Notes: generated by a model not told the origin, from the sequence alone. A stretch of DNA of 64,000 nt from Hyphomonas chukchiensis (GCF_000682695.1 NZ_AWFG01000001.1:372001-436000), one strand, 5' to 3'; shown: positions 1-8,925, counted from the first letter of the stretch. Numbers and translations are program-made.

Positions 1-87
1 TCGGAACCAGGTGAACCGGAAAAGTTCAACTTGAATTAGCAATTTGCAAAAATTATTTCCGCCGGTGGCAAATCGGGAATCACCGCC

Positions 88-618
88 ATGAAATCGAAAA
101 ATGCGGCAATAAGTTTGACCTGGATCGCACTGACCGCATGCGCCAGCGGCAACGAGGTCACAGCTACGGTGCAGGCAGACGATGTCGCCTCCATTGAGGC
201 CGTCGTGACCCGGCTCGAAGAGGCCTGGACGGCCGGCAATGGCGAGGCGTGGGGCAGGGAGTTTACCGAAGACGCCGACTTCACCGTTTGGTTCGGCCCC
301 CGCGTAAAGGGGCGCGAGGCCATTGAGCAGGGGCACAAGCGCATCTTCGATGGCATCTACAAGAATACGCGCGTCGAGATGGACGTTGCGGGGATCCGCT
401 TCCTCACCCCCGATATAGCGTTGGTTGATATCGATGGCTGGGTTACAAATGCGGGCGAGACCCGTCCTGCGCGTGATGCGGAAGTCCATCCTCTCATCGT
501 CATGGCCCGCTCGGACAGCGGCTGGAAGGTCGAAGCCTTCCAGAACACCCCGAACTTTGGACCAACGCGCGTGGTCAATGGCGACATAAGGGCCCAGCCT
601 GAATTTACCGGGCAGTAG
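88..618 (+). CDS. SnoaL/DUF4440-like (SgcJ/EcaC-type) lipoprotein
   Basis: 176 residues. The N-terminus is a short hydrophobic stretch ending in a lipobox-like LTAC, so the protein is probably an exported lipoprotein. The rest (about residues 30-150) reads as a small NTF2/SnoaL-like alpha+beta barrel: an opening helix (IEAVVTRLEEAWTAGN), then FTEDADFTVWFGPRVKGREAI, the usual pattern of SgcJ/EcaC and DUF4440 proteins. These bind small ligands or have unassigned activity, so no reaction can be given. No good Shine-Dalgarno is visible before the ATG. The gene stands alone and is followed in the same direction by a secreted nuclease gene. The family assignment is by pattern only. Confidence 0.75.
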   Translation: MKSKNAAISLTWIALTACASGNEVTATVQADDVASIEAVVTRLEEAWTAGNGEAWGREFTEDADFTVWFGPRVKGREAIEQGHKRIFDGIYKNTRVEMDVAGIRFLTPDIALVDIDGWVTNAGETRPARDAEVHPLIVMARSDSGWKVEAFQNTPNFGPTRVVNGDIRAQPEFTGQ

Positions 619-699
619 GGCGCGGCGCGACGCGGCATTGACCCTCGCGCGGAATTGGCTTTCTGGTTAGGCGACCTTTTTAGCCCCGGAGACCGCCTG

Positions 700-1503
700 A
701 TGAAACGCCTGATCATGACCTGCCTCATGGCCCTCGCCACTGTCATGCCGGCCCATGCATGGGGCAAGACGGGCCACCGGGTCGTCGGCGCTGTCGCCCA
801 GACCTATCTCAGCCAGTCCGCCGATACGGGCGTCAAGGATATCCTGGGCCCAGAAGGCATCGCAGAGGCCGCCGACTGGCCGGACCATATGCGCTCAAAC
901 CCTGATCCCTTCTGGCGCTCCGAAGCTAATCCCTGGCACTATGTCACCATTCCTGTCGGCCAGACCTATGCGCAGGTCATTCCGCCGCCGGAAGGCGACG
1001 CGATCACTGCGCTCGCAAAATACCGCGCCATTGCGATTGATCCCACAGCGCCGCTGGAACAGCGCCAGCTCGCCCTGCGCTTCATCATCCACATCGTCGG
1101 CGACCTGCACCAGCCGCTTCATGTCGGCAACGGCACGGACCGTGGCGGCAACCAGTTCGTCTGCACGTTCTTTGATGAAATGAGCAACCTGCATGAAGTG
1201 TGGGACGAGCTGCTGATCAATTACCAGGAACTCTCCTACACCGAATGGACCGAATGGCTCGTGCAGAAGATTACGCCCAACCAGCTCGCCGAATGGGCCA
1301 AGGCCAGCCCTGCCGACTGGGCCGATGAAAGCGCCGCCATCCGCGACACGATCTATCCGGACACGCAGATCCTGTCCTATGACTATGCCTACCAGACGCG
1401 CGACATTATCCGCCAGCAGCTGTCAAAGGGCGGCGTGCGCCTTGCGGCCTATCTCAACGAGATGTTCGAAACCATGACGCCGGACGCGCAACCGGCCGAA
1501 TAG
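700..1503 (+). CDS. Secreted S1/P1-type zinc nuclease
   Basis: 267 residues from the ATG at 700, preceded by a GGAGA. A TTG-initiated extension from 655 is less likely because it would bury the signal peptide. The signal peptide ends PAHA and the mature protein starts with Trp, which in S1/P1 nucleases is itself a zinc ligand. Other ligand motifs follow in order: GKTGHR, AADWPD, NPWHYV, GDLHQPLHVG and NLHEVWDELL. Together these build the tri-zinc site that cuts single-stranded nucleic acid and removes 3'-phosphates. The location should be periplasmic or extracellular, probably for phosphate or nucleoside scavenging. It converges with rpoN, leaving only 6 bases between the two stops. Confidence 0.93.
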   Translation: MKRLIMTCLMALATVMPAHAWGKTGHRVVGAVAQTYLSQSADTGVKDILGPEGIAEAADWPDHMRSNPDPFWRSEANPWHYVTIPVGQTYAQVIPPPEGDAITALAKYRAIAIDPTAPLEQRQLALRFIIHIVGDLHQPLHVGNGTDRGGNQFVCTFFDEMSNLHEVWDELLINYQELSYTEWTEWLVQKITPNQLAEWAKASPADWADESAAIRDTIYPDTQILSYDYAYQTRDIIRQQLSKGGVRLAAYLNEMFETMTPDAQPAE

Positions 1504-1509
1504 AATGGA

Positions 1510-3012
1510 TCAGGCGCTTGCGCGGTTGATGCGGCGGCGCTGAACGCTCGATGGAATGTGCAGGCTCTCGCGATATTTCGCCACCGTGCGGCGGGCGATC
1601 TCGATGCCATAGCCGGTCAGGATCTCGACGATCTGGTCGTCCGAGAGCACATCGTCTTCGGTCTCACCGTCAATCAGCGCCTTGATCCGGTAACGCACAG
1701 CCTCGGCCGAGTGGGCCTCGCCGCCGCCGGTCGACGGAATGGCCGCCGAGAAGAAATACTTGAGTTCGAACAGGCCACGCGGCGTTGCCATGTATTTGTT
1801 CGACGTCACACGGCTGACCGTGGATTCGTGCATCTCGATCACGTCGGCTACCTGTTTGAGGTTCAGCGGACGAAGATGGGCCACGCCGTGCGCGAAGAAG
1901 GCATCCTGCTGGCGCACGATCTCGCTCGCGACTTTCAGGATGGTGCGGGCGCGCTGGTCGAGTGACTTGATCAGCCAGGTCGCATTCGCCGCACATTCGG
2001 AGATGAACTCCTTTTCCTGGTCACGCATCGGCAGCGCGCTCACTTCGGCATAATAGGCCTTGTCCATCAGCACGCGCGGGAGGGTTTCTGAATTGAGTTC
2101 GACGCCAAAACTGCCATTCGGCAGCTCACGCACAAACACGTCCGGTGCAACCGCGATGGTCGTGTCGCTGGAAAAGCCACTGCCGGGCTTCGGGCTGAGC
2201 TGGCGAAGCTCGCCCAGCATGTCCTGCAGGTCGGCCTTGTCCACACCGCACACATCGGCGAGCGCCTTCAGGTCGTGCTTCGCCACCATGTCGAGATTGG
2301 CGAGCATGGCTTCCATGGCCGGGTCGAAGCGACCGCGTTCCTTCAGCTGCAGCGCCAGGCATTCGGGGATTGAGCGCGCCATCACGCCGGTCGGCTCGAA
2401 GCCCTGGCAGACAGCCAGAACGGCGGCGACGTTGGCTTCATCCGCACCGAGAGCCTTGGCGACATCTTCGAGGGGCGCCCGCAGGTAGCCGGCTTCATCG
2501 GTCTCGTCGATCAGGCGGGCGCCGATCAGGCGGTCTGCCGCAGAGAGCCCGGCAATGTTCAGCTGATTGTGCAGGTGTTCCTGCAGGGTCAGGTCGGTCG
2601 TCAGGTTCGCCGCGAAGTCATATTCCTCGCTGTTGAAGCTGCCACCGGACGTGGCGCTCGACCAGTCCGTCTGGACCGACGGGCCCGAGCCTTCGGCCGG
2701 CATCGCGGCATCCGACCCTGTGCCCGGTTCAAACACATCCTCGCCTGGCGCATCAAGCTGCTCGCGTGCGGCGCCAAGGCCGGAATTGTCATCGAGGGAA
2801 AGCTGCTCGCGGCGCGCCGGGGCCTCGCCCTGCTCCCTGCCGCCATCCTCGGCATTCTCCTCGGCCTTGTTCAGCAAGGGATTGCGCTCGATCTCGGCTT
2901 CCACGAACTCGGCGAGTTCCTGATTGGAGAGTTGCAAAAGCTTGATCGCCTGCTGCAGCTGCGGCGTCATTACCAGGGACTGGCCCTGGCGCATGTCGAG
3001 TGACTGTTTCAT
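1510..3012 (-). CDS. rpoN: RNA polymerase sigma-54 factor RpoN
   Basis: 500 residues from the ATG at 3012. The N-terminal region I has the glutamine-rich activator-response sequence (MKQSLDMRQGQSLVMTPQLQ...). An acidic region II follows, then a core-binding domain, and near the C-terminus the RpoN box ARRTVAKYRE, which reads the -24 element. An in-frame start at 3075 would add 21 residues and overlap lptB; the shorter form matches the family's usual N-terminus, although the AGGA lies directly against the ATG, so the exact start is not certain. The gene follows lptB closely, as in many proteobacteria. The usual hpf and ptsN genes do not follow; a convergent nuclease gene does. Confidence 0.96.
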   Translation of the reverse strand: MKQSLDMRQGQSLVMTPQLQQAIKLLQLSNQELAEFVEAEIERNPLLNKAEENAEDGGREQGEAPARREQLSLDDNSGLGAAREQLDAPGEDVFEPGTGSDAAMPAEGSGPSVQTDWSSATSGGSFNSEEYDFAANLTTDLTLQEHLHNQLNIAGLSAADRLIGARLIDETDEAGYLRAPLEDVAKALGADEANVAAVLAVCQGFEPTGVMARSIPECLALQLKERGRFDPAMEAMLANLDMVAKHDLKALADVCGVDKADLQDMLGELRQLSPKPGSGFSSDTTIAVAPDVFVRELPNGSFGVELNSETLPRVLMDKAYYAEVSALPMRDQEKEFISECAANATWLIKSLDQRARTILKVASEIVRQQDAFFAHGVAHLRPLNLKQVADVIEMHESTVSRVTSNKYMATPRGLFELKYFFSAAIPSTGGGEAHSAEAVRYRIKALIDGETEDDVLSDDQIVEILTGYGIEIARRTVAKYRESLHIPSSVQRRRINRASA

Positions 3013-3034
3013 TCCTAAGCCCGCGCCCTGTCGA

Positions 3035-3769
3035 TCAAGCGGCGAACTGTTCACCCAGATAGACCCTGCGCACATCCTCGTTCTTCAGCACATCGCCTGG
3101 CGTGCCATCGAAGAGAACGTCACCATCATACATGACATAGGCCCGGTCCACGATCTGAAGCGTCTCGCGCACCTGGTGGTCCGTAATCAGGACGCCCAGG
3201 CCACGCTGCTTCAGGTAGCGGACAAGTTCGGAAATGTCGGAAATGGCGAGCGGGTCAATGCCGGTGAACGGTTCGTCCAGTAGCATGAAGCTCGGACGGG
3301 ATGCCAGTGCACGTGCAATCTCGACCCGGCGACGTTCACCCCCCGAAAGGGACGTGGCCGCCTGGCCGCGAAGATGTTCCACATGCAGCTCGCTCAGCAG
3401 GCTGTCGACCTGTGCCATGCGCGCAGACCGGTCTTTCTCGACCAGTTCCGCCACGGCCATAACATTCTCTTCCACTGTCATTCCCCGGAAAATGGATGCT
3501 TCCTGGGGAAGGTAGCCCACGCCAAGGCGTGCGCGCTGGTACATGGGCAGGCGTGTCACGTCTTCCCCATCGATCGAAATCGATCCGGAATCCGCGCCGA
3601 TCAGGCCCATGATCATGTAAAAGCAGGTCGTCTTGCCGGCCCCGTTGGGTCCAAGCAGGCCAACAACCTCCCCGCGCTGCAGGGATAGAGACACATCACG
3701 CACCACCTGTCGTTTGCCAAAGGATTTGGCAATATTCTTAACGACAAGGCCTTCGGCCGCTTCAGTCAT
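3035..3769 (-). CDS. lptB: LPS export ABC transporter ATPase LptB
   Basis: 244 residues, a full-length cytoplasmic ABC ATPase. Walker A is GPNGAGKTT (about residues 39-47), the Q-loop lies in GYLPQEASIF, the signature is LSGGERRRVEIARAL, Walker B is MLLDEPFTGIDP and the switch histidine is in ITDHQVRE. The sequence GYLPQEASIFRGMTVEEN is typical of LptB rather than other ABC ATPases. It powers LPS extraction from the inner membrane with LptFG and LptC. It lies between lptA and rpoN in the conserved proteobacterial order, 97 bases after lptA and 22 before rpoN. Confidence 0.97.
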   Translation of the reverse strand: MTEAAEGLVVKNIAKSFGKRQVVRDVSLSLQRGEVVGLLGPNGAGKTTCFYMIMGLIGADSGSISIDGEDVTRLPMYQRARLGVGYLPQEASIFRGMTVEENVMAVAELVEKDRSARMAQVDSLLSELHVEHLRGQAATSLSGGERRRVEIARALASRPSFMLLDEPFTGIDPLAISDISELVRYLKQRGLGVLITDHQVRETLQIVDRAYVMYDGDVLFDGTPGDVLKNEDVRRVYLGEQFAA

Positions 3770-3866
3770 CTCGTGAATTCGTCCCTGTTCACGGGCAGTA
3801 TCGTCGCCCCATGGATGGCATAGTCTGACATACTTAAGATCGGCTTCACGCCATTGCTCGAATTTT

Positions 3867-4388
3867 TCAGTTCCCGGCTGTTCCCTGGTCTGGCTCGATC
3901 ACCATGCGGGTCCGTCCGGCACCGCCATCAAGGGTCGTGCGACGCTTGCCGACTTCCATTTTCAGGGTCTGGCCCTCGGCCACATCGCGATCACGCATCA
4001 GGGCCACATGCCCCGTCATTGTTATCGTATCGACGGCTGCATCATAAACGCCGCGGTCACCCTTGGCCTTCAGTTCAGGCGTCACATAGAACACGTTTCC
4101 CTCGGCAACCATGGTCTCGATCGAACCGAAGCCAGAGCCGACGCCGGAGGACTCACCGCCTTCGGCCTTGCCACTGAATATGATCGTCACCTTGTCAGCG
4201 CGCAGCCGGGCCGTGCCTTGCTGAATGTCGACATTGCCGATCAGCAGCACCTTGCGCTCACGCTCAAGGCTCTCGGTCCGCTCGGAATCGATATAGATTG
4301 GCCCGCCTTCCGACGAAATCTGTGCCATGGCCGGGGCGGCCAGGGAGGAGAGCGCCAACGCTGCCCCGAAGAGTTTAAGGATTGCCAT
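3867..4388 (-). CDS. lptA: LptA/OstA-type periplasmic LPS transport protein
   Basis: 173 residues from the ATG at 4388, which has an AAGGTGG Shine-Dalgarno six bases upstream. Longer in-frame starts (4403, 4418) would extend further into lptC. The signal peptide MAILKLFGAALALSSLAAPA ends AMAQ. The mature part has the OstA/LptA beta-jellyroll pattern: IDSERTESLERERKVLLIGNVDI, then ARLRADKVTIIF, then GVYDAAVDTITMTGHVAL. LptA forms the periplasmic bridge carrying LPS from LptC to LptD. The gene overlaps the end of lptC by 14 bases, which implies translational coupling. Confidence 0.92.
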   Translation of the reverse strand: MAILKLFGAALALSSLAAPAMAQISSEGGPIYIDSERTESLERERKVLLIGNVDIQQGTARLRADKVTIIFSGKAEGGESSGVGSGFGSIETMVAEGNVFYVTPELKAKGDRGVYDAAVDTITMTGHVALMRDRDVAEGQTLKMEVGKRRTTLDGGAGRTRMVIEPDQGTAGN

Positions 4389-5049
4389 CTGCACCACCTT
4401 CATCACTGGCCGCAGCATCTCGCTCGGCCGGATAGATCACTGTTTTTACGTTACCCTGAAAGACAACGCGGTTACCACCGTCAAGAATTTCATACGAGTC
4501 CGAGCGTATATCGCCAAGCGGTCCCTTGCCTTCCAAGGGGGAAAGGCCCTCGACCCAGTCCTGCCCGACATGCACCCGCGCAGCTGCCGTATGGAAGGAA
4601 TAGCCTGACGCATCGGTGATTGTCACATCGTCATAAAGCTCAAGAATGCCCGCATCGCGGTCATACATGCCCGAGGGCGCGCGCACTTCGCTGCCTGCCG
4701 CATCGCGCAGGATCGGCGCCACGAGGTCGACCACATTGGCCGTAAGCTCCTTCCGGCGGGCCGCATCTGCAGTGATCGTGAAGCTTTCACCCGTCGAATC
4801 ACGGCCGGTAAAGCGCGGATTGAGCATCGTGACGACCTCATCACCGGAAATCTGCACCGGCACGGCGTCACGCGTCAGGGCGCTCTTGATGATGAAACCG
4901 AGGAAAAGCCCCATCGAAATCGCGGCGCAGGCCATGAACAGGATGCGCAGGCCCCGCACACGGTCCGACCGCTTGCGGGCATCGGCGAGCGTCGACTGCC
5001 GGCGGGGCACCCAGAGGGATGCCGGGTCGTGATGCTTGACTGCGTCCAT
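4375..5049 (-). CDS. lptC: LPS export protein LptC
   Basis: 224 residues. One membrane segment lies near residues 33-53 (GLRILFMACAAISMGLFLGF), after a cytoplasmic head with arginine-rich patches (RKRSDRVRG). The periplasmic part has the LptC/DUF1239 fold pattern (NPRFTGRDSTGESFTITADAA, GMYDRDAGILELYDDVTI, GGNRVVFQGNVKTVIYP). LptC passes LPS from the LptB2FG complex to LptA. The gene heads the lptC-lptA-lptB-rpoN run and follows a short RNase D gene by 94 bases. The Shine-Dalgarno is weak (AGGC). Confidence 0.92.
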   Translation of the reverse strand: MDAVKHHDPASLWVPRRQSTLADARKRSDRVRGLRILFMACAAISMGLFLGFIIKSALTRDAVPVQISGDEVVTMLNPRFTGRDSTGESFTITADAARRKELTANVVDLVAPILRDAAGSEVRAPSGMYDRDAGILELYDDVTITDASGYSFHTAAARVHVGQDWVEGLSPLEGKGPLGDIRSDSYEILDGGNRVVFQGNVKTVIYPAERDAAASDEGGADGNP

Positions 5050-5143
5050 GAAAGCGAGTGCCTGCGGCCTGTTACAAACGAATACAGACCGTGTTTACCT
5101 TTGATAAGGCCGAAACAAAAGCGCGCACAACATGACGCTTGCT

Positions 5144-5758
5144 TCAGGAATGGGCGAAAATGTCCTGTTCGGCCCAGCCGGCCAGATCGAGGGCGGCGCG
5201 GGTCGGCAGGAAGTTGAAACAGGACTGTGCCAGTTCCAGCCGTCCTTCCCGGATCAGCATCGCCTCAAGCCCCTCCTTGATGGCATGCAGGTGGAGCACA
5301 TCGGAGGCTGCATATTGAAGCTGCGCATCGCTCAGCTCTTTCGCCCCCCAATCGGAGCTCTGCTGCGCCTTGGAGAGGTCCACGCCTGCAATTTCGCGGG
5401 CGACGTCCTTCAGGCCATGCCTGTCGGTATAGGTCCGCGCCAGTTTGGAGGCGATCTTGGTGCACCAGATCGGTGCGCAATCCACGCCCAGCCAGCGCTT
5501 GATCATGCCCACATCAAACCGCGCAAAGTGGAATAGCTTGATCACCTTGGGGTCAGCCAGCAGGGCCTTCAGGTTCGGGCAATTATAATCCCGGCCGAGC
5601 TGGACCAGGTGCGCCGTACCGTCGCCGGACGACAATTGCACCAAGGTGAGGTGATCGCGCAGCGGGTTGAGGCCCATGGCTTCGGTATCGATGGCAACAA
5701 TCGCGCCGAAATCGATATTTTTGGGCAGATCGCCCTTATGCAGTTGGATTCCGTTCAT
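5144..5758 (-). CDS. rnd: Short ribonuclease D-like 3'-5' exonuclease
   Basis: 204 residues, only the DEDDy exonuclease domain. Visible motifs are Exo I AIDTEAMGL (D, E; about residues 22-30), Exo II in FHFARFDVGMI, and Exo III YAASDV with the Tyr and Asp spaced as in DEDDy enzymes. The HRDC domains of E. coli RNase D (about 375 residues) are absent. Single-domain forms are common in alphaproteobacteria, where this gene often sits beside lptC. The likely role is trimming of structured RNA 3' ends in the cytoplasm. The start is the ATG at 5758. Confidence 0.92.
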   Translation of the reverse strand: MNGIQLHKGDLPKNIDFGAIVAIDTEAMGLNPLRDHLTLVQLSSGDGTAHLVQLGRDYNCPNLKALLADPKVIKLFHFARFDVGMIKRWLGVDCAPIWCTKIASKLARTYTDRHGLKDVAREIAGVDLSKAQQSSDWGAKELSDAQLQYAASDVLHLHAIKEGLEAMLIREGRLELAQSCFNFLPTRAALDLAGWAEQDIFAHS

Positions 5759-5884
5759 GTTCAGCGCTTTAGCATGGGTTGGGTTAAGGGCAAATGATCG
5801 GTGCAGGCAGGTTTAAAGGGCCGAATTCCGATTTGACGCGCGATACGGGACGCAGCTAGCTTTCCCGGACACTTAGGGGGACGG

Positions 5885-6361
5885 ATGAAACCATATCTGC
5901 TGGCAGCCACTACGCTGGCGACAGTGCTGACGGCCTGTACATCGGACGAGATCCTGATGATGTCGGACGCATTTGCCCAGACATTCGAGGAAGAGACCTA
6001 CAGGAATTCCTACGCCATGGGCGCAGGCTATTCCCCTTACACGCCCTATGGCTTTTCGACCTATTCCGGCTGGCCCTCGGGCTATTCCTATGGCGATTAT
6101 GTCGGATCATATGCCTGTTCGAGCATTGGCTCCTATTACACATGCGACAGTGACGGGGATGGCTATGCCGACATGTATGGGGATACGGCGGACGGCTCGT
6201 ATTCCAGTGCAAGCTTCCGGGTGAACGGGCGCGGCGAAGCCTATACCTACAATGGCAGTTGCAGCTGCTGGGAGCGCGAACGCTCGCTCGACGGTCCCCG
6301 CAAGGACTATCATGATCGCTATGAAGACTACGACGATCACCGGCATCATCACGATCACTGA
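5885..6361 (+). CDS. Tyr/Gly/Ser-rich lipoprotein with a calcium-loop-like motif and His-rich tail
   Basis: 158 residues with a strong GGGGGA ribosome site six bases before the ATG. A short signal sequence ends in the lipobox LTAC. The body is very rich in Tyr, Ser and Gly (GYSPYTPYGFSTYSGWPSGY). It contains DSDGDGYADMYGD, which resembles the DxDxDG calcium loops of EF-hands and thrombospondin type-3 repeats. It ends in alternating acidic and His residues (DDHRHHHDH). No known family is recognised. Surface or periplasmic metal binding is a reasonable guess from composition only. The thioesterase gene starts 15 bases downstream, so the two may be co-transcribed. Confidence 0.8.
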   Translation: MKPYLLAATTLATVLTACTSDEILMMSDAFAQTFEEETYRNSYAMGAGYSPYTPYGFSTYSGWPSGYSYGDYVGSYACSSIGSYYTCDSDGDGYADMYGDTADGSYSSASFRVNGRGEAYTYNGSCSCWERERSLDGPRKDYHDRYEDYDDHRHHHDH

Positions 6362-6376
6362 AGAGGGACGCACGAC

Positions 6377-6778
6377 ATGGCCAAGGACCCGATGCAGGCC
6401 ATTGTCGCCTCGATGCCCTTCGCCGGCCATATCGGCCTGCGCATGGTGGAAGCCACAAAGCATCAGGTTATCGGTGAGGTCACTGTCGAGGCTGACAAAT
6501 GCACCGCCGGGAACATCGCCCATGGCGGCTTCCTGATGACACTGGCCGACTGCGTGGGCGCCGTCGCGGCCTTCCTGAACCTGCCCGATGACGCGAAAGG
6601 CACCACCACCACCGAGAGCAAGACCAACCTGATCGCCGGGGCGCCTGTCGGCACTGTCCTGCGTGCCACGGCTCTTCCGGTCAGCGTCGGCAGGCGCCTG
6701 CAGGTCTGGCAAACACGCGTCGAAACGATTGAAGGCAAACTGATCAGCCTGACCACGCAGACCCAGCTGAACCTCTAG
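6377..6778 (+). CDS. PaaI-family hotdog-fold thioesterase
   Basis: 133 residues with an AGAGGGA upstream of the ATG. The protein has the PaaI/YbgC hotdog pattern: NIAHGGFLMTLADCVGAVAA carries the HGG and the catalytic acid, and TTTTESKTNLIAGAPVGTVLRATA forms the central strands. The enzyme should hydrolyse acyl-CoA thioesters, possibly aromatic ones; the substrate cannot be read from sequence. It converges with the CoA-transferase gene, and the stops of the two overlap in a CTAG. Confidence 0.9.
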   Translation: MAKDPMQAIVASMPFAGHIGLRMVEATKHQVIGEVTVEADKCTAGNIAHGGFLMTLADCVGAVAAFLNLPDDAKGTTTTESKTNLIAGAPVGTVLRATALPVSVGRRLQVWQTRVETIEGKLISLTTQTQLNL

Positions 6779-8058
6779 AGCCCCGCCCGCATCCCGGCCC
6801 AGGCCTCCGCGAGGGCGCCCCGGTGCGCCGGATCAGCAATCGAGATCAGCCTCTTGGCCCGTTCGTCGACGCTCGCGCCGCGCAGGTTCACCGCGCCATG
6901 CTCCGTCACGACCCATCCAATATCCGAGCGCGGCACGCTGACCCCCTCAGGCCCCAGCCGGGAGACGATCCGGCTGACCTGCCCCTTGGCCGCCGTCGAC
7001 GGCAGGGCGACAATCGGCATGCCGCCATCAGAGACGGCCGCACCGCGCAGGAAATTGGCGAGGCCGCCGATGCCGGACACCTGCTGTCCCTTCATGAATT
7101 CCGCATTGGCCTGCCCGAACAGGTCCACTTCCAGCACCGAATTGATGGCCGTGAAACGCGGGATCCTTGCCAGTACCTCAATCCCATGCGTCACGTCCAC
7201 GCCGCGGAAGCGGAACCGCCTGTCACGCGCCACGCGGTTATACAGCGCCTTCGTGCCCATCGCGACACCAGTGAGGATTGCGCCGGGCGCATCGACCACG
7301 CGACCTGCATCGATCAGGCCCAGCACGGGGTCGGTCACGAGGCCGGAATGGATCGTCAGGTTCGCTGGTCCGCCTGCGTCAGCCAGCGCCTTCAGCACCG
7401 CCTGCTGCACATTCCCGATCCCGAACTGAAGGCAGGCCGCCTCCCCGCCAACAAGATCCGCAATCCGTTCCCCAATGCGCGCAAACACCGGCGGCAAGGC
7501 CGATTCCGTCAGCTCCACCAGCGGCGTCTCGTCCCGGGCCACCACATCGAAGCGCGAAAGCGGCACACGCAAGGTGTCGCGCGGCGCCGGCATGCACGGA
7601 TTGACCACGGCCATCACCGGAATATCCGGACGCGCAAGAATCGCGCCTGAGAAATCCGCCGACAGGCCAAGGCTGACAGTTCCGTCGGCTTCCGGCGGCG
7701 AGACCATGATGACAGCCACGTCAATCGGCCCGGCCTGCATCTCGCGATAGCTTTCGGTATAATGCATGGGACGCAGAAGAATCTTTCCCGCCGCGAAGCC
7801 GTCCCGCATGGCGCCATACATGAAGGGCATTTCCGCGCGTGCGGTCGCATGCAGGTGCGTCCAGTCGAGATGATTGAGGCCTGGCACGGGTACGCCGACA
7901 AAGGTGAGGTCTCGCGCCAGTTCAGCCTCGGCGCTGAGCGCATTATATAGCCCGACAGGCTCGCCGCTGCATCCGGCAAGGTAGAGCCGCGCAGGCCCCG
8001 GCTTCAGGGCCCGCAGCGCGGCAAAGCCCTCGGCAAGACTATCAGCGCGATGCATCAT
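6775..8058 (-). CDS. Acetyl-CoA hydrolase/4-hydroxybutyrate CoA-transferase family protein
   Basis: 427 residues, typical for the family. Recognisable segments are the N-terminal CoA-transferase half (about residues 1-190), GIGNVQQAVLKALAD, HSGLVTDPVLGLIDAG, and the C-terminal block with EVDLFGQANAEFMKGQQVSGIGG, where the glutamate region forms the acyl intermediate. It probably moves CoA between acyl donors and acetate or a hydroxyacid. Its ATG overlaps the stop of the upstream enoyl-CoA hydratase gene in ATGA, so the two are translationally coupled and probably act in one acyl-CoA pathway. The substrate is unknown. Confidence 0.88.
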   Translation of the reverse strand: MMHRADSLAEGFAALRALKPGPARLYLAGCSGEPVGLYNALSAEAELARDLTFVGVPVPGLNHLDWTHLHATARAEMPFMYGAMRDGFAAGKILLRPMHYTESYREMQAGPIDVAVIMVSPPEADGTVSLGLSADFSGAILARPDIPVMAVVNPCMPAPRDTLRVPLSRFDVVARDETPLVELTESALPPVFARIGERIADLVGGEAACLQFGIGNVQQAVLKALADAGGPANLTIHSGLVTDPVLGLIDAGRVVDAPGAILTGVAMGTKALYNRVARDRRFRFRGVDVTHGIEVLARIPRFTAINSVLEVDLFGQANAEFMKGQQVSGIGGLANFLRGAAVSDGGMPIVALPSTAAKGQVSRIVSRLGPEGVSVPRSDIGWVVTEHGAVNLRGASVDERAKRLISIADPAHRGALAEAWAGMRAGL

Positions 8059-8840
8059 TTGAATGTGAAATTGGCGGGGCGCTTTTCGAGGAAGGAAGAA
8101 TAGCCCTCCACGAAATCCTCGCTCGCAAACCCGTCCGCGAACAGGCCTGTCGCTTCAGACGAGGTGTCGTCCCACCCGGCCTCGATACCCGCGACCATCC
8201 GCTTTATCGCCCGTGTCGACCATTGCGACGTCGCGGCCACCGCATCGCCAAGCGCGCGGGCACCGGCCAGTGCCTCGCCTCTCGCCACCACACGGCTGAG
8301 CAGGCCCATTTCCTTCGCCTCGGCCACGTCAAAAATGCGCGCCGTAAACAGGATGTCCTTCGCGCGCGCAGCCCCGATCGCCGCCACCAGCCGCCGCGTA
8401 TCGCCCGCCGGATAGACAATGCCCAGCTTGGCCGGCGTGATGCCGAACCGCGCATCCTCGCTCGCGACCCGCAGGTCTGCCGCCATGGCAAGGCTCATGC
8501 CCCCGCCAACACAGGCGCCATCAATCGCCGCAATCACCGGCTTGGTGCAGGCCTCCACAGCATTCAGCGCCGCCGCGATCACCGCGCCAGACTGCGCCGC
8601 CGCTTCAGGCGTCGAATAGATCGTCGAAAACTCCGAAATATCTGCACCCGCCGCAAAGGCGCCAGCGTCTCCGCCATGAATGATCACCACCTTGACTGTC
8701 TCGGCCGCCACAACCCGCTCGATCAGTTCCGGGATGGCCGCCCACATGTCGACCGACAGGGCGTTACGTTTTTCCGGCTTGTTGAGAATGATCTCGCCGA
8801 AAGGCGCATTGATCTCGAGGCGTATGGATGGCTGGCTCAA
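8055..8840 (-). CDS. Enoyl-CoA hydratase/isomerase family protein
   Basis: About 261 residues from a TTG at 8840 that has GGGAG seven bases upstream. The frame also opens at an ATG at 8909, but that would add 23 residues of non-family sequence. Crotonase features are GEIILNKPEKRNALSVDMW, the oxyanion-hole segment GAFAAGADISEF, and DGACVGGGMSLAMAADLRVAS, with the GITPAKLGIVYPAGD segment after it. It should hydrate or isomerise enoyl-CoA esters in the cytoplasm. It shares a 4-base overlap with the CoA-transferase gene downstream. Confidence 0.88.
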   Translation of the reverse strand: MSQPSIRLEINAPFGEIILNKPEKRNALSVDMWAAIPELIERVVAAETVKVVIIHGGDAGAFAAGADISEFSTIYSTPEAAAQSGAVIAAALNAVEACTKPVIAAIDGACVGGGMSLAMAADLRVASEDARFGITPAKLGIVYPAGDTRRLVAAIGAARAKDILFTARIFDVAEAKEMGLLSRVVARGEALAGARALGDAVAATSQWSTRAIKRMVAGIEAGWDDTSSEATGLFADGFASEDFVEGYSSFLEKRPANFTFK

Positions 8841-8925
8841 ACGGGCCGCTCCCTGGTCGGCGCGCCGCACTGGCGCTATCAGCCTCCCGTCATGGCAAGA
8901 AGCCCGCAACCACGCAAGCCGTGGC

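Noticed and set aside
3..26. GGAAC followed by AGTT, resembling an EcfG general-stress promoter before the SnoaL gene
   Set aside because: The spacer is only 15 bases and the -10 lacks CGTT; the match is too weak.
655..699. TTG-started extension of the nuclease gene
   Set aside because: It has no good ribosome site and would place the signal peptide internally.
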